Positions 10,339 to 20,418 are shown, counted from the first letter of the stretch. The stretch is DNA of 64,000 nt from Euptelea pleiosperma (GCA_035048495.1 CM068548.1:6809464-6873463), one strand, 5' to 3'. Numbers and translations: made by a program. Notes: generated by a model not told the origin, from the letters alone.

Positions 10339-12569
10339 ATGCCAAAAGAATCTTTAAAATCCGTTTTAAAACACGCTGATCCCCAAACTTGGCCTCGTCC
10401 AGACCTAGATGAGATCCGAGCAAAATACCATATACCCGAGTCAATTGAACTTGAGCATGTGCCCAACTCCCTTCTCTATTCCCATCATTCGCTGCCGAAT
10501 CCGAATGTAACATGTTTAACAGTCGGACAACTGCTCTCGGGTATTCCACTTCCGCTTACTCCCTTCGCCCGAGAGCTACTAAATTTCTACAAAGTTGCTC
10601 CGGGTCAGGTGAATGCCAATTTTTGGCGTATGGTACGTTCGTTTGAACGTATTAGGGACATATGGGGCCGAGGTCCTTCCCTTGAGGATGTTCGCCGACA
10701 ACATTTCCTAAAAAAGGTTCCCAAGGAGCGGGGGGAGAATTCAGATATAACTTTCTACTTCTTGGCAACCCGGACCCGAAGACTCCCAATCCTAGAGAGG
10801 ATCCAGGATTGCGATAAATCGTGGCAATGCTACCCTGTGTTCTTATCAGGGGATTGGGAGAGAGGATCCGAGGATGACGCCCCAGGTCTCCTGTATAAAA
10901 GTTTTAATTTTGAAGGTACCCGGGTATTTTTTCAAAAATAAATCATTCTTTTTCTTTCAACAAGTCTCTAATCTCTTTCACAATGTTTTGCAGATGTGAA
11001 TACGGATAGTTCTTTTGCCTTCCCCGAGGATACGCTTCCCCTGTGCTTCGATCTGCGCCGACTTCCTTCTATTATCTATCAACGTCTAGTCGGTCTCAAT
11101 ACTCTCGGCTATTCTCGGCTTTGTGTTGATCCGACGTCCGAGGAGTTGAGCCAAACAATACCTGAGGAAGAATTTCTTCGAAAACTTCCTCTCGGATTCT
11201 CCACCGATCCAGCCCAACCTCGTCAATCGAAGAAAAAGGCTAAGAGGTTAAAACCTCAGGTCTCATCTTCGGATACCCCAGTTCGAGCCGACTCTGAAGC
11301 CACGGAGTCCGAGGTAGTAGACGTTGATCCAATTTCTTATTATATTCCAATCTCATCCGATTCGAGTTCGGTCACTCTCTCTTCTGGATCCAGCTCTTCA
11401 TCTTCATCTTCATCTTTTGACCCTTTTCTTGAAATCGCACAGTCTCTCGGCAGATCATACCGAACCGGATTCCAAGACATGGGACGACTTCAAGCGGATG
11501 TCGGAGCCGACTCTCCCATTCGTCAGAAAAGGAAGAGTTCTGGGCAGGGTTTGCCCCGAGTCACCAAGAAGCCGGCTACAAAAAGTAGGGAAGCTGGTCA
11601 ATCCAGCCAAAACGCCCCGACTCGTGATGAGGCACCTCTGAACTCTGCACCTCCCATTATTATTCTTCCGGGTGCAGATGTTCCTGAGTCGGCGTCTCTG
11701 CCCCAAGAAGCTGAAAAATCCCAAAGCCAGCCTTCCGGGTCCCAGCATGAGCCTGGGAAAGTTGCTCAGAAGGAGGGACGTCACGAACAGGTCCACCAGC
11801 ATAAAGGTCCTGTTTCCAAACCTTCGGATGTCTTCCGGCCCCGACCAGTCCTGAAGTCGGGTAAATCTGTTGTTCTCGGCGATAGCGCCGTAAAGAATGC
11901 ATCGGTGGCTTCTGCCATTGTGGAGCAGATCCGACTCCCTGCTGATATCGATCATTATAATCGGCAAAATGAGGAATCTCTTCTCGGCTCATACTACACT
12001 TCAACCTTCTCCGTAAGTTCAAAAATATTTTTACATATACATTTGTTTCGCCCATCCTCTGTATAACATGTTTGTAATTTCGTTGGTTGCAGAGTATCAA
12101 CTCGGTACATTCGCTGGTGGCTAAGCTCAACAACAAGCTCAAAGCGTCCGAGAATGATCTACACGCCACCCAAGCCCGGAATCGGACCTTGCAAGGTCAA
12201 GTCTCCAAAGCTAAGGACGAGGCGGGGAAAGCTCAAGCTGCTGCCAAGACATCCGAGAATGAAGCTACCCGTCTTCGTCAGGCTTTGGCAGAATCGGAGT
12301 CGGCGCGTCGGGCTCTGGAGAAGATGATGGCCGAGAAGGAGGCCAAATTTGAAGCCGAAAAAGAGGCTCTGGATGCTGCTCTCGCGGCTAAATACCAGAA
12401 TGAAGTTCAAGAATTACTTGCCCCTGTTAATAAAAGGGTCGATCGCCTTCGTGCCGAGCGAGATCGTCTACAAGACATAGTAGACAAGTATGATCTCCCC
12501 GAAGAGGATGACGCGGAGGCCGAGAAGAATCCTGAGGAGGGAGAATTACCCGACTCCGAGAATAAATGA
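10339..12569 (+). CDS. Antisense ORF protein of a Tat element, three exons, 690 aa predicted
   Basis: Proposed exons are 10339-10915, 10994-12012 and 12093-12569. Intron 1 (78 bp) runs from GAAG|GTACCC to TTTTGCAG|AT. Intron 2 (80 bp) runs from CTCC|GTAAGT to GGTTGCAG|AG. Exon lengths of 577, 1019 and 477 nt keep one open frame to a TGA stop. The second and third open frames have no good ATG of their own, which supports splicing. Residues about 30-130 ('TVGQLLSGIPLPLTPFARE', 'YKVAPGQVNANFWRM') resemble the 'putative gypsy type transposon' (Transposase_28-like) domain known from antisense ORFs of Tat elements. The middle is Ser/Pro/Lys-rich and probably disordered. The C-terminal 150 residues form a Lys/Glu/Ala-rich coiled coil ending in an acidic tail. 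Function is unknown; roles proposed for this ORF class are speculative. The frame is intact and has its own promoter. Confidence 0.82.
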
Positions 12570-12794
12570 ACTTCTCTTTTATTTTTATTTTTTGATATGT
12601 AATTAAGATACATTGGGGAGGTTTCGACCTTTTTCCCCTAGGAATTTTCTTCTTTCTTGTTAACTTCAAATATAATCGTTACAATGCTTCATTTGCCATT
12701 TCTTTTTCGCATGATAAAATTGAATCCGACTTATCATTTAATAATTATAATGCTCGTATTTGTAACTTCAAACGCAACTTTGACCAAGAATCAA

Positions 12795-13555
12795 TCCGAA
12801 TCCGACTTCACTTCTAGACGGAACTTCAAATCGGACTCCATTTCTGAAAAACGAGAACTTCAAATCTGGATCCGACTTCATTTCAGAAGTGGACCGAGAA
12901 CTTCAAATCCGGATCGGACTCCATTTCTGAAGTGGACCGGGAACTTCAAATCCGGATCCGACTCCATTTCTGAAGTGGACCAGGAACTTCAAATCTGAAT
13001 CCGACTCCATTTCTGAAGTGGACCGAGAACTTCAAATCCGGATCCGACTCCATTTCTGAAGTGGACCGAGAACTTCAAATCCGGATCCGACTCCATTTCT
13101 GAAGTGGACCAGGAACTTCAATCTGAATCCAACTCCATTTCTGAAGTGGATCAGTACTTCAAATCCGGATCCGACTCCATTTCTGAAGTGGACCAGGAAC
13201 TTCAAATCCGGATCCGACTCCATTTCTGAAGTGGACCGAGAACTTCAAATCCGGATCCGACTCCATTTCTGAAGTGGACCAGGAACTTCAATCTGAATCC
13301 AACTCCATTTCTGAAGTGGATCAGTACTTCAAATCCGGATCCGACTCCATTTCTGAAGTGGACCAGGAACTTCAATCTGAATCCAACTCCATTTCTGAAG
13401 TGGATCAGTACTTCAAATCCGGATCCGACTCCATTTCTGAAGTGGACCAGGAACTTCAATCTGAATCCAACTCCATTTCTGAAGTGGATCAGTACTTCAA
13501 ATCCGGATCCGACTCCATTTCTGAAGTGGACCAGGAACTTAAATCTGACAAATTT
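12795..13555. repeat. Tandem array of about 42-bp units with an 84-bp higher-order repeat
   Basis: The unit is recognised by 'ccatttctgaagtggacc' and 'ttcaaatccggatccgactc', about 43 bp early in the array (13031 to 13074). From 13277 the array switches to an 84-bp dimer (13277, 13361, 13445, 13529) made of a 'ttcaatctgaatccaac' unit and a 'cttcaaatccggatccgac' unit. As 84 is a multiple of three, long frames stay open on both strands (28-residue repeats); I do not regard these as genes. Tandem arrays in the 3' region are typical of Tat elements and can seed satellite DNA. Confidence 0.92.
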
Positions 13556-13616
13556 CAAGAAGTATCCCATCTTTACTGATACACAATCTCTTTACAATCT
13601 GGTCGTAACTAATATC

Positions 13617-16600
13617 TCATTGATAAAATTTCTTCAAATTCATTACATTCCAGGGTTTTTCTATGTACTTTCCCTCCATAGTTTCCAGGTGATAGCTTCC
13701 GGCTTGACCAACCTTCTGAATCAAATACGGTCCTTCCCAATTGGTTGCTAGTTTTCCTGCATTTACTTTTCTTGTATTCTGGAATACTTTTCTCAATACT
13801 AGGTCTCCTTCTTGGAAATTCCTTTCTTTGACTTTCTTTTGATACCATTTTCTTAGTTTTCGATGATAATCTTCTATTCGGACTCGAGCTTGCTCTCTTC
13901 GTTCTTCTGCCATATCAACATCGAAAACCTGAGTTTCGAATCCAGAACCTTCTTCTACCGCTTTGTGACGAGTTGTTGCTACTACCATTTCTGCTGGTAT
14001 TACTGCCTCCATCCCAAATGCTAGGGCAAATGGCGAATCTCCAGTTGACCTTCTTGGTGTAGTCCGATAAGCCCATAAAACACCATCTAGTAATTCTGCC
14101 CATTTCCCTTTGGCTTTCTCGAGTCTCTTCTTCAAGTTTTCTAAAATCACCTTGTTGGTTGCTTCAGCTTGTCCATTACCTTGGGGGTACATGGGAGCGG
14201 AGAACAATTGTTTTATACCGAATTTTTCGCAAAAATAGGCGATTTTACTACCTCGAAACTGTGCCCCATTATCTGAGATAAAAGCATAAGGGAGGCCAAA
14301 CCTGGTGACGATCTTCTCCCACAAGAATTTTTCCACTTCTTCTTCTCGAACTTGTTGTAAAGCCACTGCCTCTACCCATTTTGTGAAATAATCGGTAGCA
14401 ACTAACATGTATTGTTTCTTTCCTGGGGCCATAGGAAGAGGTCCAACTACGTCAAGACCCCATAGTGCAAACGGCCATGGGCTAGCTACTGAGTGTAATT
14501 CTCCAGCAGGAGCATGGATTGTTCGTGCGTGTTTTTGGCATTTTTCGCACTTCTTTGCATACTTCTTTGCATCCTCTTGCATGTAAGGCCAATAGTATCC
14601 TTGAGTCCAAGCTTTATGGGCTAAAGATCTTCCTCCTGAATGATTTCCACATTCTCCTTCATGAATTTCTGCCATGATCTGTTGAGCTTCTGAAGGGGTA
14701 ACACATTTCAACCATGGTCCCCCTGCTGATTTTCGGTATAGCTCGCCCCCAAGTAAACTATATCGCTTGGCCCTTTCTTCAATTCGTCTGGCCACTTTCT
14801 TGTCTGGATCTCGGATTCCATCTCTTATAAATCTTATGATTGGTGTCATCCAGGTGTCATCTTCTTCCGTCTGAGAACATTCTTCCACAAATGAAATGCT
14901 CGGGATGGCTAAAAACTCTATTGAGATAGATCTTCTCTCGGTTTCTCCTAGCATCGCTGCTACATAGGCCAAGGCGTCTGCATGACGATTCTCTCCCCTG
15001 TTTATGTGAAACAACTTTGCATTTTTGAATTTTCTCATAGCCAGTAAAGCTACCTCCAAGTATTTAGCCATCTGTTCATTTTTTGCCGTAAATTCTCCGT
15101 TTACCTGATTTACAACTAGCTGCGAGTCGCTGAAGACTTTCAGTTCTTGTATCTCTAGATTCTCTGCCATTCTCAATCCTGCCAGAAGTGCTTCATATTC
15201 TGCTTCATTGTTCGAGGCCAGAAAACCAAGTCTTATTGCTAGTTCCAGTCTTGTGTTATCAGGTGTAACCAAAATGGCACCTATTCCTGCTCCTGTGCTG
15301 CTGGCTGACCCATCGACGAAGAGCCTCCATCCGCTCTTTTTATCCCATATATCTAAAGGTCCTTCCGATTCTTCTTCAGTTATAATGGGTTCTGGTTCTT
15401 CTTCCCAAAATGGATCTTCTATCGGAAAATCTGCCAGAAAATCGGCGACAGTCTGTCCCTTCTCGGCTGTTCTAGGTCTGTAAGTGATATCGTACTGACC
15501 CAAAGCTACTGCCCATTTTTCCATGCGACCAGACTTTTCAAACTTCGTCAGGATGTTCTTGAGAGGGAGGTTTGTGATAACAATTATTGGGTGAGCTTGG
15601 AAATAAGGTCTTAACCTCTGAGCCGAAAACATTAGAGCCAATCCTGCTTTTTCAATCCTGCTGTAGCGAGTTTCGGCATCCAATAGTGTTTTACTGAGAA
15701 AGTAAACCGGCCTTTCTGCCCCGTCTCTGTCTCGGATTAGTACTGAACTTACTGCAAATTCCGAGACTGAGAGATATAGTAACAAAGGTTCTTCTGCTTC
15801 TGGTTTTGATAAGATGGGAGGCTGTCCGAGATACTCCTTCAAATTCTTAAAAGCTTGCTCACATTCATCTTTCCATTCGAATTTGGCGTGCTTTTTCAGT
15901 AACTGGAATAAAGGTTGACATCGATCCGAGGACTTAGAGATGAATCGATTCAAGGCTGCAATCATTCCAGTTAACTTCTGAACTTGTTTCTTGCTGCATG
16001 GAGATGGCATTTCTTGCAAAGCTCGGATTTGATCGGGATTGGCCTCTATACCTCTTCTGGTGACAAGGTGTCCAAGGAACTTGCCTGATGATACTCCAAA
16101 CGTGCACTTCTCGGGATTTAGCTTCATTTTATACTTTCTCAATACTTGAAAGGTTGATTCTAAATCCCTTAAGTGATCTTCTCGAATCTTGCTTTTTACT
16201 AGCATGTCATCGATATAGACCTCCATTGTTTTTCCGAGTTTGTCCCTGAACATATTCTCTACCAGGCGTTGGTACGTAGCACCCGCATTTTTTAGGCCAA
16301 AGGGCATCCGTTTGAAGCAGAATGTGCCTCGGTCTGTATAAAATGCGGTTTTTTCTTTATCCGATTCGTGCATCAAAATCTGATTGTACCCTGAATATCC
16401 ATCCATAAATGACAGAAGTTCAAATCCGGCTGTCCTGTCAATTAGTTCGTCTATCCGGGGCATGATGTAACTGTCTTTAGGGCAGACTTTATTCAAATCG
16501 GTGAAGTCGATGCAGACTCGAACCTTCCCATTCTTCTTTGGGACTGCTACTATGTTGGCGATCCATTCTGGGCATTGTATTTCTTCAATAATTCCGGCTT

Positions 16601-16934
16601 CAAAAAGTCGGTTGACCTCTTCAGAAACTGCCTGGGCCACCTTTGGGGAGATGCGCCTTAATCTCTGCTTTACTGATTCCGCCCCATGCTTTATGTTCAG
16701 TTGGTGACTTACAATGCTTGGATCAATCCCTGGCATATCCTTCATTGACCAGGCAAATACGTCAGTATTTTCTTTCAAGAATTTCATTATTAATCCTCTT
16801 TCGTCTTGACTCAAGCCAGCGCCCACATAAGTGATTTTCCTTTCTCCTTCCTGCCCGAGCTCTACTGGCTCTATTTCCTCAATGGTTCTTGTTCTTTTCT
16901 CACTCTCACCCTGGAGCGAAATCGCCTGTAATTG
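13617..16934 (-). CDS. pol: Pol polyprotein (RT, RNase H, second RNase H, integrase), entered by stop readthrough
   Basis: 1105 codons follow the UAG at 16937-16935 in the same frame as gag-pro. Numbering from the valine codon at 16826: reverse transcriptase about 40-260 with YIDD at 204-207; first RNase H about 345-430; a second, plant/archaeal-type RNase H about 499-626 (acidic residues near D505, E543, D567, D617); integrase zinc finger H722/H729/C760/C763; catalytic core D792, D852, E888 (35-residue spacing); C-terminal GPY-like motif 'NWEGPYLI'. The dual RNase H is a Tat hallmark. There is no ATG near the start, so Pol is probably made as a Gag-Pro-Pol fusion of about 1813 residues. All catalytic residues I looked for are present and no frameshift is seen. 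Confidence 0.95.
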   Translation of the reverse strand, partial: QLQAISLQGESEKRTRTIEEIEPVELGQEGERKITYVGAGLSQDERGLIMKFLKENTDVFAWSMKDMPGIDPSIVSHQLNIKHGAESVKQRLRRISPKVAQAVSEEVNRLFEAGIIEEIQCPEWIANIVAVPKKNGKVRVCIDFTDLNKVCPKDSYIMPRIDELIDRTAGFELLSFMDGYSGYNQILMHESDKEKTAFYTDRGTFCFKRMPFGLKNAGATYQRLVENMFRDKLGKTMEVYIDDMLVKSKIREDHLRDLESTFQVLRKYKMKLNPEKCTFGVSSGKFLGHLVTRRGIEANPDQIRALQEMPSPCSKKQVQKLTGMIAALNRFISKSSDRCQPLFQLLKKHAKFEWKDECEQAFKNLKEYLGQPPILSKPEAEEPLLLYLSVSEFAVSSVLIRDRDGAERPVYFLSKTLLDAETRYSRIEKAGLALMFSAQRLRPYFQAHPIIVITNLPLKNILTKFEKSGRMEKWAVALGQYDITYRPRTAEKGQTVADFLADFPIEDPFWEEEPEPIITEEESEGPLDIWDKKSGWRLFVDGSASSTGAGIGAILVTPDNTRLELAIRLGFLASNNEAEYEALLAGLRMAENLEIQELKVFSDSQLVVNQVNGEFTAKNEQMAKYLEVALLAMRKFKNAKLFHINRGENRHADALAYVAAMLGETERRSISIEFLAIPSISFVEECSQTEEDDTWMTPIIRFIRDGIRDPDKKVARRIEERAKRYSLLGGELYRKSAGGPWLKCVTPSEAQQIMAEIHEGECGNHSGGRSLAHKAWTQGYYWPYMQEDAKKYAKKCEKCQKHARTIHAPAGELHSVASPWPFALWGLDVVGPLPMAPGKKQYMLVATDYFTKWVEAVALQQVREEEVEKFLWEKIVTRFGLPYAFISDNGAQFRGSKIAYFCEKFGIKQLFSAPMYPQGNGQAEATNKVILENLKKRLEKAKGKWAELLDGVLWAYRTTPRRSTGDSPFALAFGMEAVIPAEMVVATTRHKAVEEGSGFETQVFDVDMAEERREQARVRIEDYHRKLRKWYQKKVKERNFQEGDLVLRKVFQNTRKVNAGKLATNWEGPYLIQKVGQAGSYHLETMEGKYIEKPWNVMNLKKFYQ

Positions 16935-16937
16935 CTA
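16929..16937 (-). promoter_or_regulatory. Leaky stop codon UAG-CAA-UUA between gag-pro and pol
   Basis: On the minus strand the gag-pro frame ends GAC AAA TAG CAA TTA CAG and pol continues in the same frame with 36 open codons before 16826. UAG followed by CARYYA (here CAAUUA) is the strong readthrough context defined for tobacco mosaic virus replicase. Its exact match at the only stop separating gag-pro from pol makes programmed readthrough the simplest model. An intron removing the stop, as in Ogre-type elements, is the alternative, but no good donor is evident just upstream. Confidence 0.85.
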
Positions 16938-19058
16938 TTTGTCAGACGTCCCAATTTCCTCAGGGTTTTCTCTAGGGTTTGACAGTCCCTTTGTCATGGC
17001 TGTTTGGCATTTTTGAGCTGCACTCTGATCTCCGCGTATTTCAAACAGTCCCTGAGAAGTAGGGAATCTGATTGTCTGATAGTAAGTAGATGGTACCGCT
17101 TTCATGCTATGCGTCCATCGTCTACCCAAGATGATGTTATACGAAGATCTGGCATCTACTACCAAGAATCTTGTCATTACTGTGATTGGTCCTGCTGTCA
17201 CAGGTAAGACAATTTCTCCCAAAGGTTCTGAGGCAGCTCCATTAAATCCGTATATCGCTGCTCTTGAAGGTTCTAGAGCGGATAAGCTAATGCCCATATT
17301 ATCGAATGCGGATTTGAACAAAATCTCCACTGAACTTCCGCAATCGATGAGAATTCTTCTAACCGAGAAATTTCCAACTGCTAAGGAAATTACCAAGGCA
17401 TCATTGTGTGGTGCTGAAACCTTCTCCAGGTCTTTATCAGAAAACCAAACTGCCCTGCTGGGGTCGACCCCCTTTATCAATGAACCCTCAACTGGTCTAG
17501 GTTCGGTTGAGACTTCCATTACTTCTTGCATGCTCATGGTTCGCCGGACTTTATCCCGATGAGCACTGTTGGTTTCTGACGGTCCACCATATATCACGTG
17601 AATGATAGTTTTTGGTGGGCCTTCTCCATCCGATGGAGCTTTCTTTGGTTGTTCTTCGACAACCTCTTCTCTGACCCCTGTCTGGACCACGAATTGCGGT
17701 ATTTTTCCTCTATCAACTAGATCTTGGATAAATCCCTGCAAAGCATAGCATCGATCAGTTGCATGGTCCCTTGCCTTGTGATACGCACAATATGGTCTCT
17801 CTGGGCGATCTTCATATGTTCTTCTGGGGGGTCTGTAAAAGGGTCTTCCCCTGATGCTCTCCAAAATTACAGATAGAGATGCTGTCAGGGGAGTATATTC
17901 CCTATTCTGGAATTGCTTCTTCTTCTCTTCTGGTTCCTTTCTTGCAGATTCGGTATTGCTTCTCTTTTCTCCTCGCTTCTCACTGCTTCTCCCAGCTGAA
18001 GTCTTCACTTCTTGTACTTGACTCTTCTGGGCCTCATTCCTGGCCCGAATTGATTCGTCCACTCGGATGTGTTCCTCGATAACTAGATAAGCATCTTCTA
18101 GTTGGGAGAAATTTCGTATCACCAGAGTTTCGTGAGCTCTACTTCCTGCGAGAACCCCGATCTGTAGCGCATATGCGGCAGTTTTCTCGTCCATCTGGTC
18201 TACTAATGTAACCTCCTTCTTGAATCGAGTCAGATAATCTCGTAGAGATTCATTTTCTGTCTGTCGAACACTTAGCAAAGAAGTTACATTTAGCATCTGC
18301 TTTCTCTGGTGATAATAGTGCCGTACGAATGCATCTTCCAAATCTTCGAAGATTTGTATGGAGTCGGGACCAAGGTTGTGAAACCAAGTTAGGGCCGGGC
18401 CTTTAAGACTTGCAGGAAAAAGTCGACATCTTAATCCATCATAGATTGGTGACTCCCAGAGCACCATGAGTTGTTTATAATGTAGCATGTGTTCTACTGG
18501 ATCTGATGATCCGTCGAACATTTCAAATTTTGGCTGTACAAATCTTTTTGGGATCTCCGATCTTAAGATCCCTTCAGAAAATGGCGAAGATCTCAACATC
18601 CTTAGGGCTTCCCTGGATGCTCCAGCTGCCGATTTTTGTCCCACTTCTGGCCTTCTCTCTCTGTCTTTCCTGATCATCTCAGTTACTTTCTCCATAGTGA
18701 CTAAGCGATCAGGGTTGGGCTGCGTTTCCATCTTTTCTGCCGGTTCACGACCGGGTGCATGTGATTCTCTTCTATTAGAGCTGATCTCTAATTCTTTCTT
18801 TCCAACTTCTTCTTCGTGATAATTTTTGCTTGAGTCTCTCTGATAGCCTTCCGAGGCTTGTAATTTTAATGCTTCATTCTCTTTTCTGATCTCCTTCATG
18901 TCTTCTCGCATGGCAGCCATTTCTGCCATTAGCATCTGGGCTATTCTCTCTAAACCCGTCTGAGCTGGGACGTCAGCCTCACTATTCTCTGGCTGAGCCC
19001 TGACGTCCTCATCCACTTCCTTTTCCTTAGAAGCCCCAGGTAATCTTCGCGGAGGCAT
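16935..19058 (-). CDS. gag: Gag-protease polyprotein of the Tat element
   Basis: 707 residues from the ATG at 19058, the first ATG downstream of the PBS. An open extension up to 19181 would start inside the LTR and is not used. Order of parts: charged, coiled-coil-prone N-terminus (about 1-150); retrotransposon Gag core about 169-331 ('GPALTWFHNLGPDSI', 'SLRDYLTRFKKE'); a basic linker; a CCHC-like knuckle at 424-437 with the C-x2-H-x5-H-x4-C spacing usual for Tat Gag; aspartic protease near 572. The protease motif reads LIDCGSS, with Cys where Ser or Thr is usual in D-S/T-G, so its activity should be checked. The protein packages RNA and forms virus-like particles. It ends at the leaky UAG. 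Confidence 0.93.
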   Translation of the reverse strand: MPPRRLPGASKEKEVDEDVRAQPENSEADVPAQTGLERIAQMLMAEMAAMREDMKEIRKENEALKLQASEGYQRDSSKNYHEEEVGKKELEISSNRRESHAPGREPAEKMETQPNPDRLVTMEKVTEMIRKDRERRPEVGQKSAAGASREALRMLRSSPFSEGILRSEIPKRFVQPKFEMFDGSSDPVEHMLHYKQLMVLWESPIYDGLRCRLFPASLKGPALTWFHNLGPDSIQIFEDLEDAFVRHYYHQRKQMLNVTSLLSVRQTENESLRDYLTRFKKEVTLVDQMDEKTAAYALQIGVLAGSRAHETLVIRNFSQLEDAYLVIEEHIRVDESIRARNEAQKSQVQEVKTSAGRSSEKRGEKRSNTESARKEPEEKKKQFQNREYTPLTASLSVILESIRGRPFYRPPRRTYEDRPERPYCAYHKARDHATDRCYALQGFIQDLVDRGKIPQFVVQTGVREEVVEEQPKKAPSDGEGPPKTIIHVIYGGPSETNSAHRDKVRRTMSMQEVMEVSTEPRPVEGSLIKGVDPSRAVWFSDKDLEKVSAPHNDALVISLAVGNFSVRRILIDCGSSVEILFKSAFDNMGISLSALEPSRAAIYGFNGAASEPLGEIVLPVTAGPITVMTRFLVVDARSSYNIILGRRWTHSMKAVPSTYYQTIRFPTSQGLFEIRGDQSAAQKCQTAMTKGLSNPRENPEEIGTSDK

Positions 19059-19113
19059 TCTGAATCCGTCTAAATTAATCAAGCTCTGGAGAGCGCGTAA
19101 GTCTTCTTCGAGT

Positions 19114-19131
19114 TTCCCACAGACGGCGCCA
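19114..19131 (-). promoter_or_regulatory. Primer binding site (TGGCGCCGTCTGTGGGAA)
   Basis: Lies five bases after the 5' LTR on the minus strand. The first nine bases TGGCGCCGT match the complement of a plant tRNA-Asp-type 3' end; the rest departs from it, so the primer tRNA is uncertain. Confidence 0.8.
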
Positions 19132-19136
19132 AAAGA

Positions 19137-20113
19137 TGTAGGGAATAAATCCACACACCCCAAAATACGCGCTTTTTCCACGGGCTTGATATCCTTTGTG
19201 CTGTTGGATCCGAGGTCCCGGGACAGATCCGAGGTCAGAGTCCGAGGTATCCGAGGTCAGATTCCGATGTGTCCGAGATCAGATTCCGAGGAGTCCGAGG
19301 TGTCCGAGATCAGATTCCGAGGAGTCCGAAGTGAGGTTCCGAGACCGCCGAGTGATCCTGCAAATAACTCAATGTGGTGGAACTCCACCAAATGAGCCTC
19401 CGATGCTTAAGTCAGTCTTCTGAATAAAAGTTATAATCCAGCTTCAATCTCCAAAATCGCGTCTTTCATACTGTAGCAAATGCTACTATTTATAGTGTTC
19501 AAAACTAGATATTTATGCAGATATTTTATATGGGCCAGTAAGAACTCACCATGTGTCTTTCGATAATAATTCTTCAAGTCTAAAAGTAATTCCGAGGTTT
19601 CCGAGGTTACCGAATATCATATCCGAGACTTCCGAGGATCCCGAATAAGGTAAATAAGATCAAGTGCCAAAATCAGTCACTAGCACCCGAGGACCCGAGG
19701 TCATAATTCATGGACCCGAGGTACCCGAGGTACCCGAGGTGAATTCGTCAAGGGATCCAAGGAGTCCGACGTACCCGAGCAATCCGAGGTACCCGAGGTC
19801 AACTTGTTGGTGGGATCCGACTAACCCGAGGTATCCGAGACCCCGAGGTCAATTTGTCATGGATCCGAGGAGTCCGAGGTACCCGAGGTCAATTTGTCAT
19901 GGATCCGAGGGGTCCGAGGTACCCGAGGTCAATTTGTCATGGATCCGAGGAGCCCGAGGTGCCCGAGGTCAATTTGTCATGGATCCGAGGAGCCCGAGGT
20001 GCCCAGTAAAGTTTTTGCAATTCCATGTTTCCGGCTAACCACGTGTCAGTCGAATCATGTGACACGTGGCACAATCGCATACGTCCACGTGTCAACAGAT
20101 TTTATCCCCCACA
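19137..20113 (-). repeat. 5' LTR of the Tat element
   Basis: 977 bp, read as identical to 8904-9880. Contains the promoter for gag-pol: TATA box at 19486-19495 on the minus strand, with the 'ccgaggt' repeat field and three CACGTG motifs upstream in U3. Confidence 0.95.
19486..19495 (-). promoter_or_regulatory. LTR TATA box
   Basis: CTATAAATAG on the minus strand. It predicts transcription start near 19460, giving a U3 of about 650 bp and an R-U5 of about 320 bp. The same box occurs in the 3' LTR at 9253-9262. Confidence 0.7.
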
Positions 20114-20118
20114 GAGAC
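20114..20118. repeat. Target site duplication GAGAC, right copy
   Basis: Identical to 8899-8903. Confidence 0.9.
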
Positions 20119-20418
20119 AACGTGAGACTTCTTTGAGAAAGAGACGATCCACTTTTTTGGATTAGAACGGTGGGCTCCGATCCAATCCAAATTGCCAGAT
20201 CCAGGACGGGGTCGTCTGAGACTTCAAACCATGCTCAAGATTAATTCATTACGACAAATACTTGATATCAGAACATTCAGACTTGAACAGGACTTCAAAT
20301 ATCCATGCTCTAATCCTTTGAGTAATGCTTAAAGTGACCTCTGAGTAATTAAAACGTAAGTTGATAGTGAAATGCTGAAAGCCACATTCTATCACGCACA
20401 CAAAAAATGATCTGATAA

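Larger units (their letters stand above)
8904..20113 (-). mobile_element. Complete Ty3/gypsy LTR retrotransposon, Tat lineage, very young
   Basis: An 11,210-bp element on the minus strand with two 977-bp LTRs ending TGT...ACA, a 5-bp GAGAC target duplication, a PBS (19114-19131), gag-protease (19058-16935), pol (16934-13617), a tandem repeat array (12795-13555), an antisense spliced gene (10339-12569, plus strand) and a polypurine tract (9881-9892). The Tat lineage is indicated by two RNase H domains in pol, a long 3' region with tandem repeats, and an extra antisense ORF of the 'putative gypsy type transposon' family. Line-by-line reading shows no difference between the LTRs, and all main frames are open apart from one gag-pol stop. 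The element is therefore recent and may be competent. Confidence 0.95.

Noticed and set aside
11455..12169. Minus-strand frames of about 170 residues opposite the antisense gene
   Set aside because: Mirror frames of exons 2 and 3; cross the introns without splice logic.
13032..13579. Open frames of 63-122 residues on both strands made of repeated HFRNGVG or DSISEVDQ units
   Set aside because: They are by-products of an 84-bp tandem repeat whose length is a multiple of three; no start context or domain.
17104..17562. Plus-strand frame of 152 residues opposite gag-pro
   Set aside because: Shadow of the minus-strand gag-pro frame; no promoter or motif.
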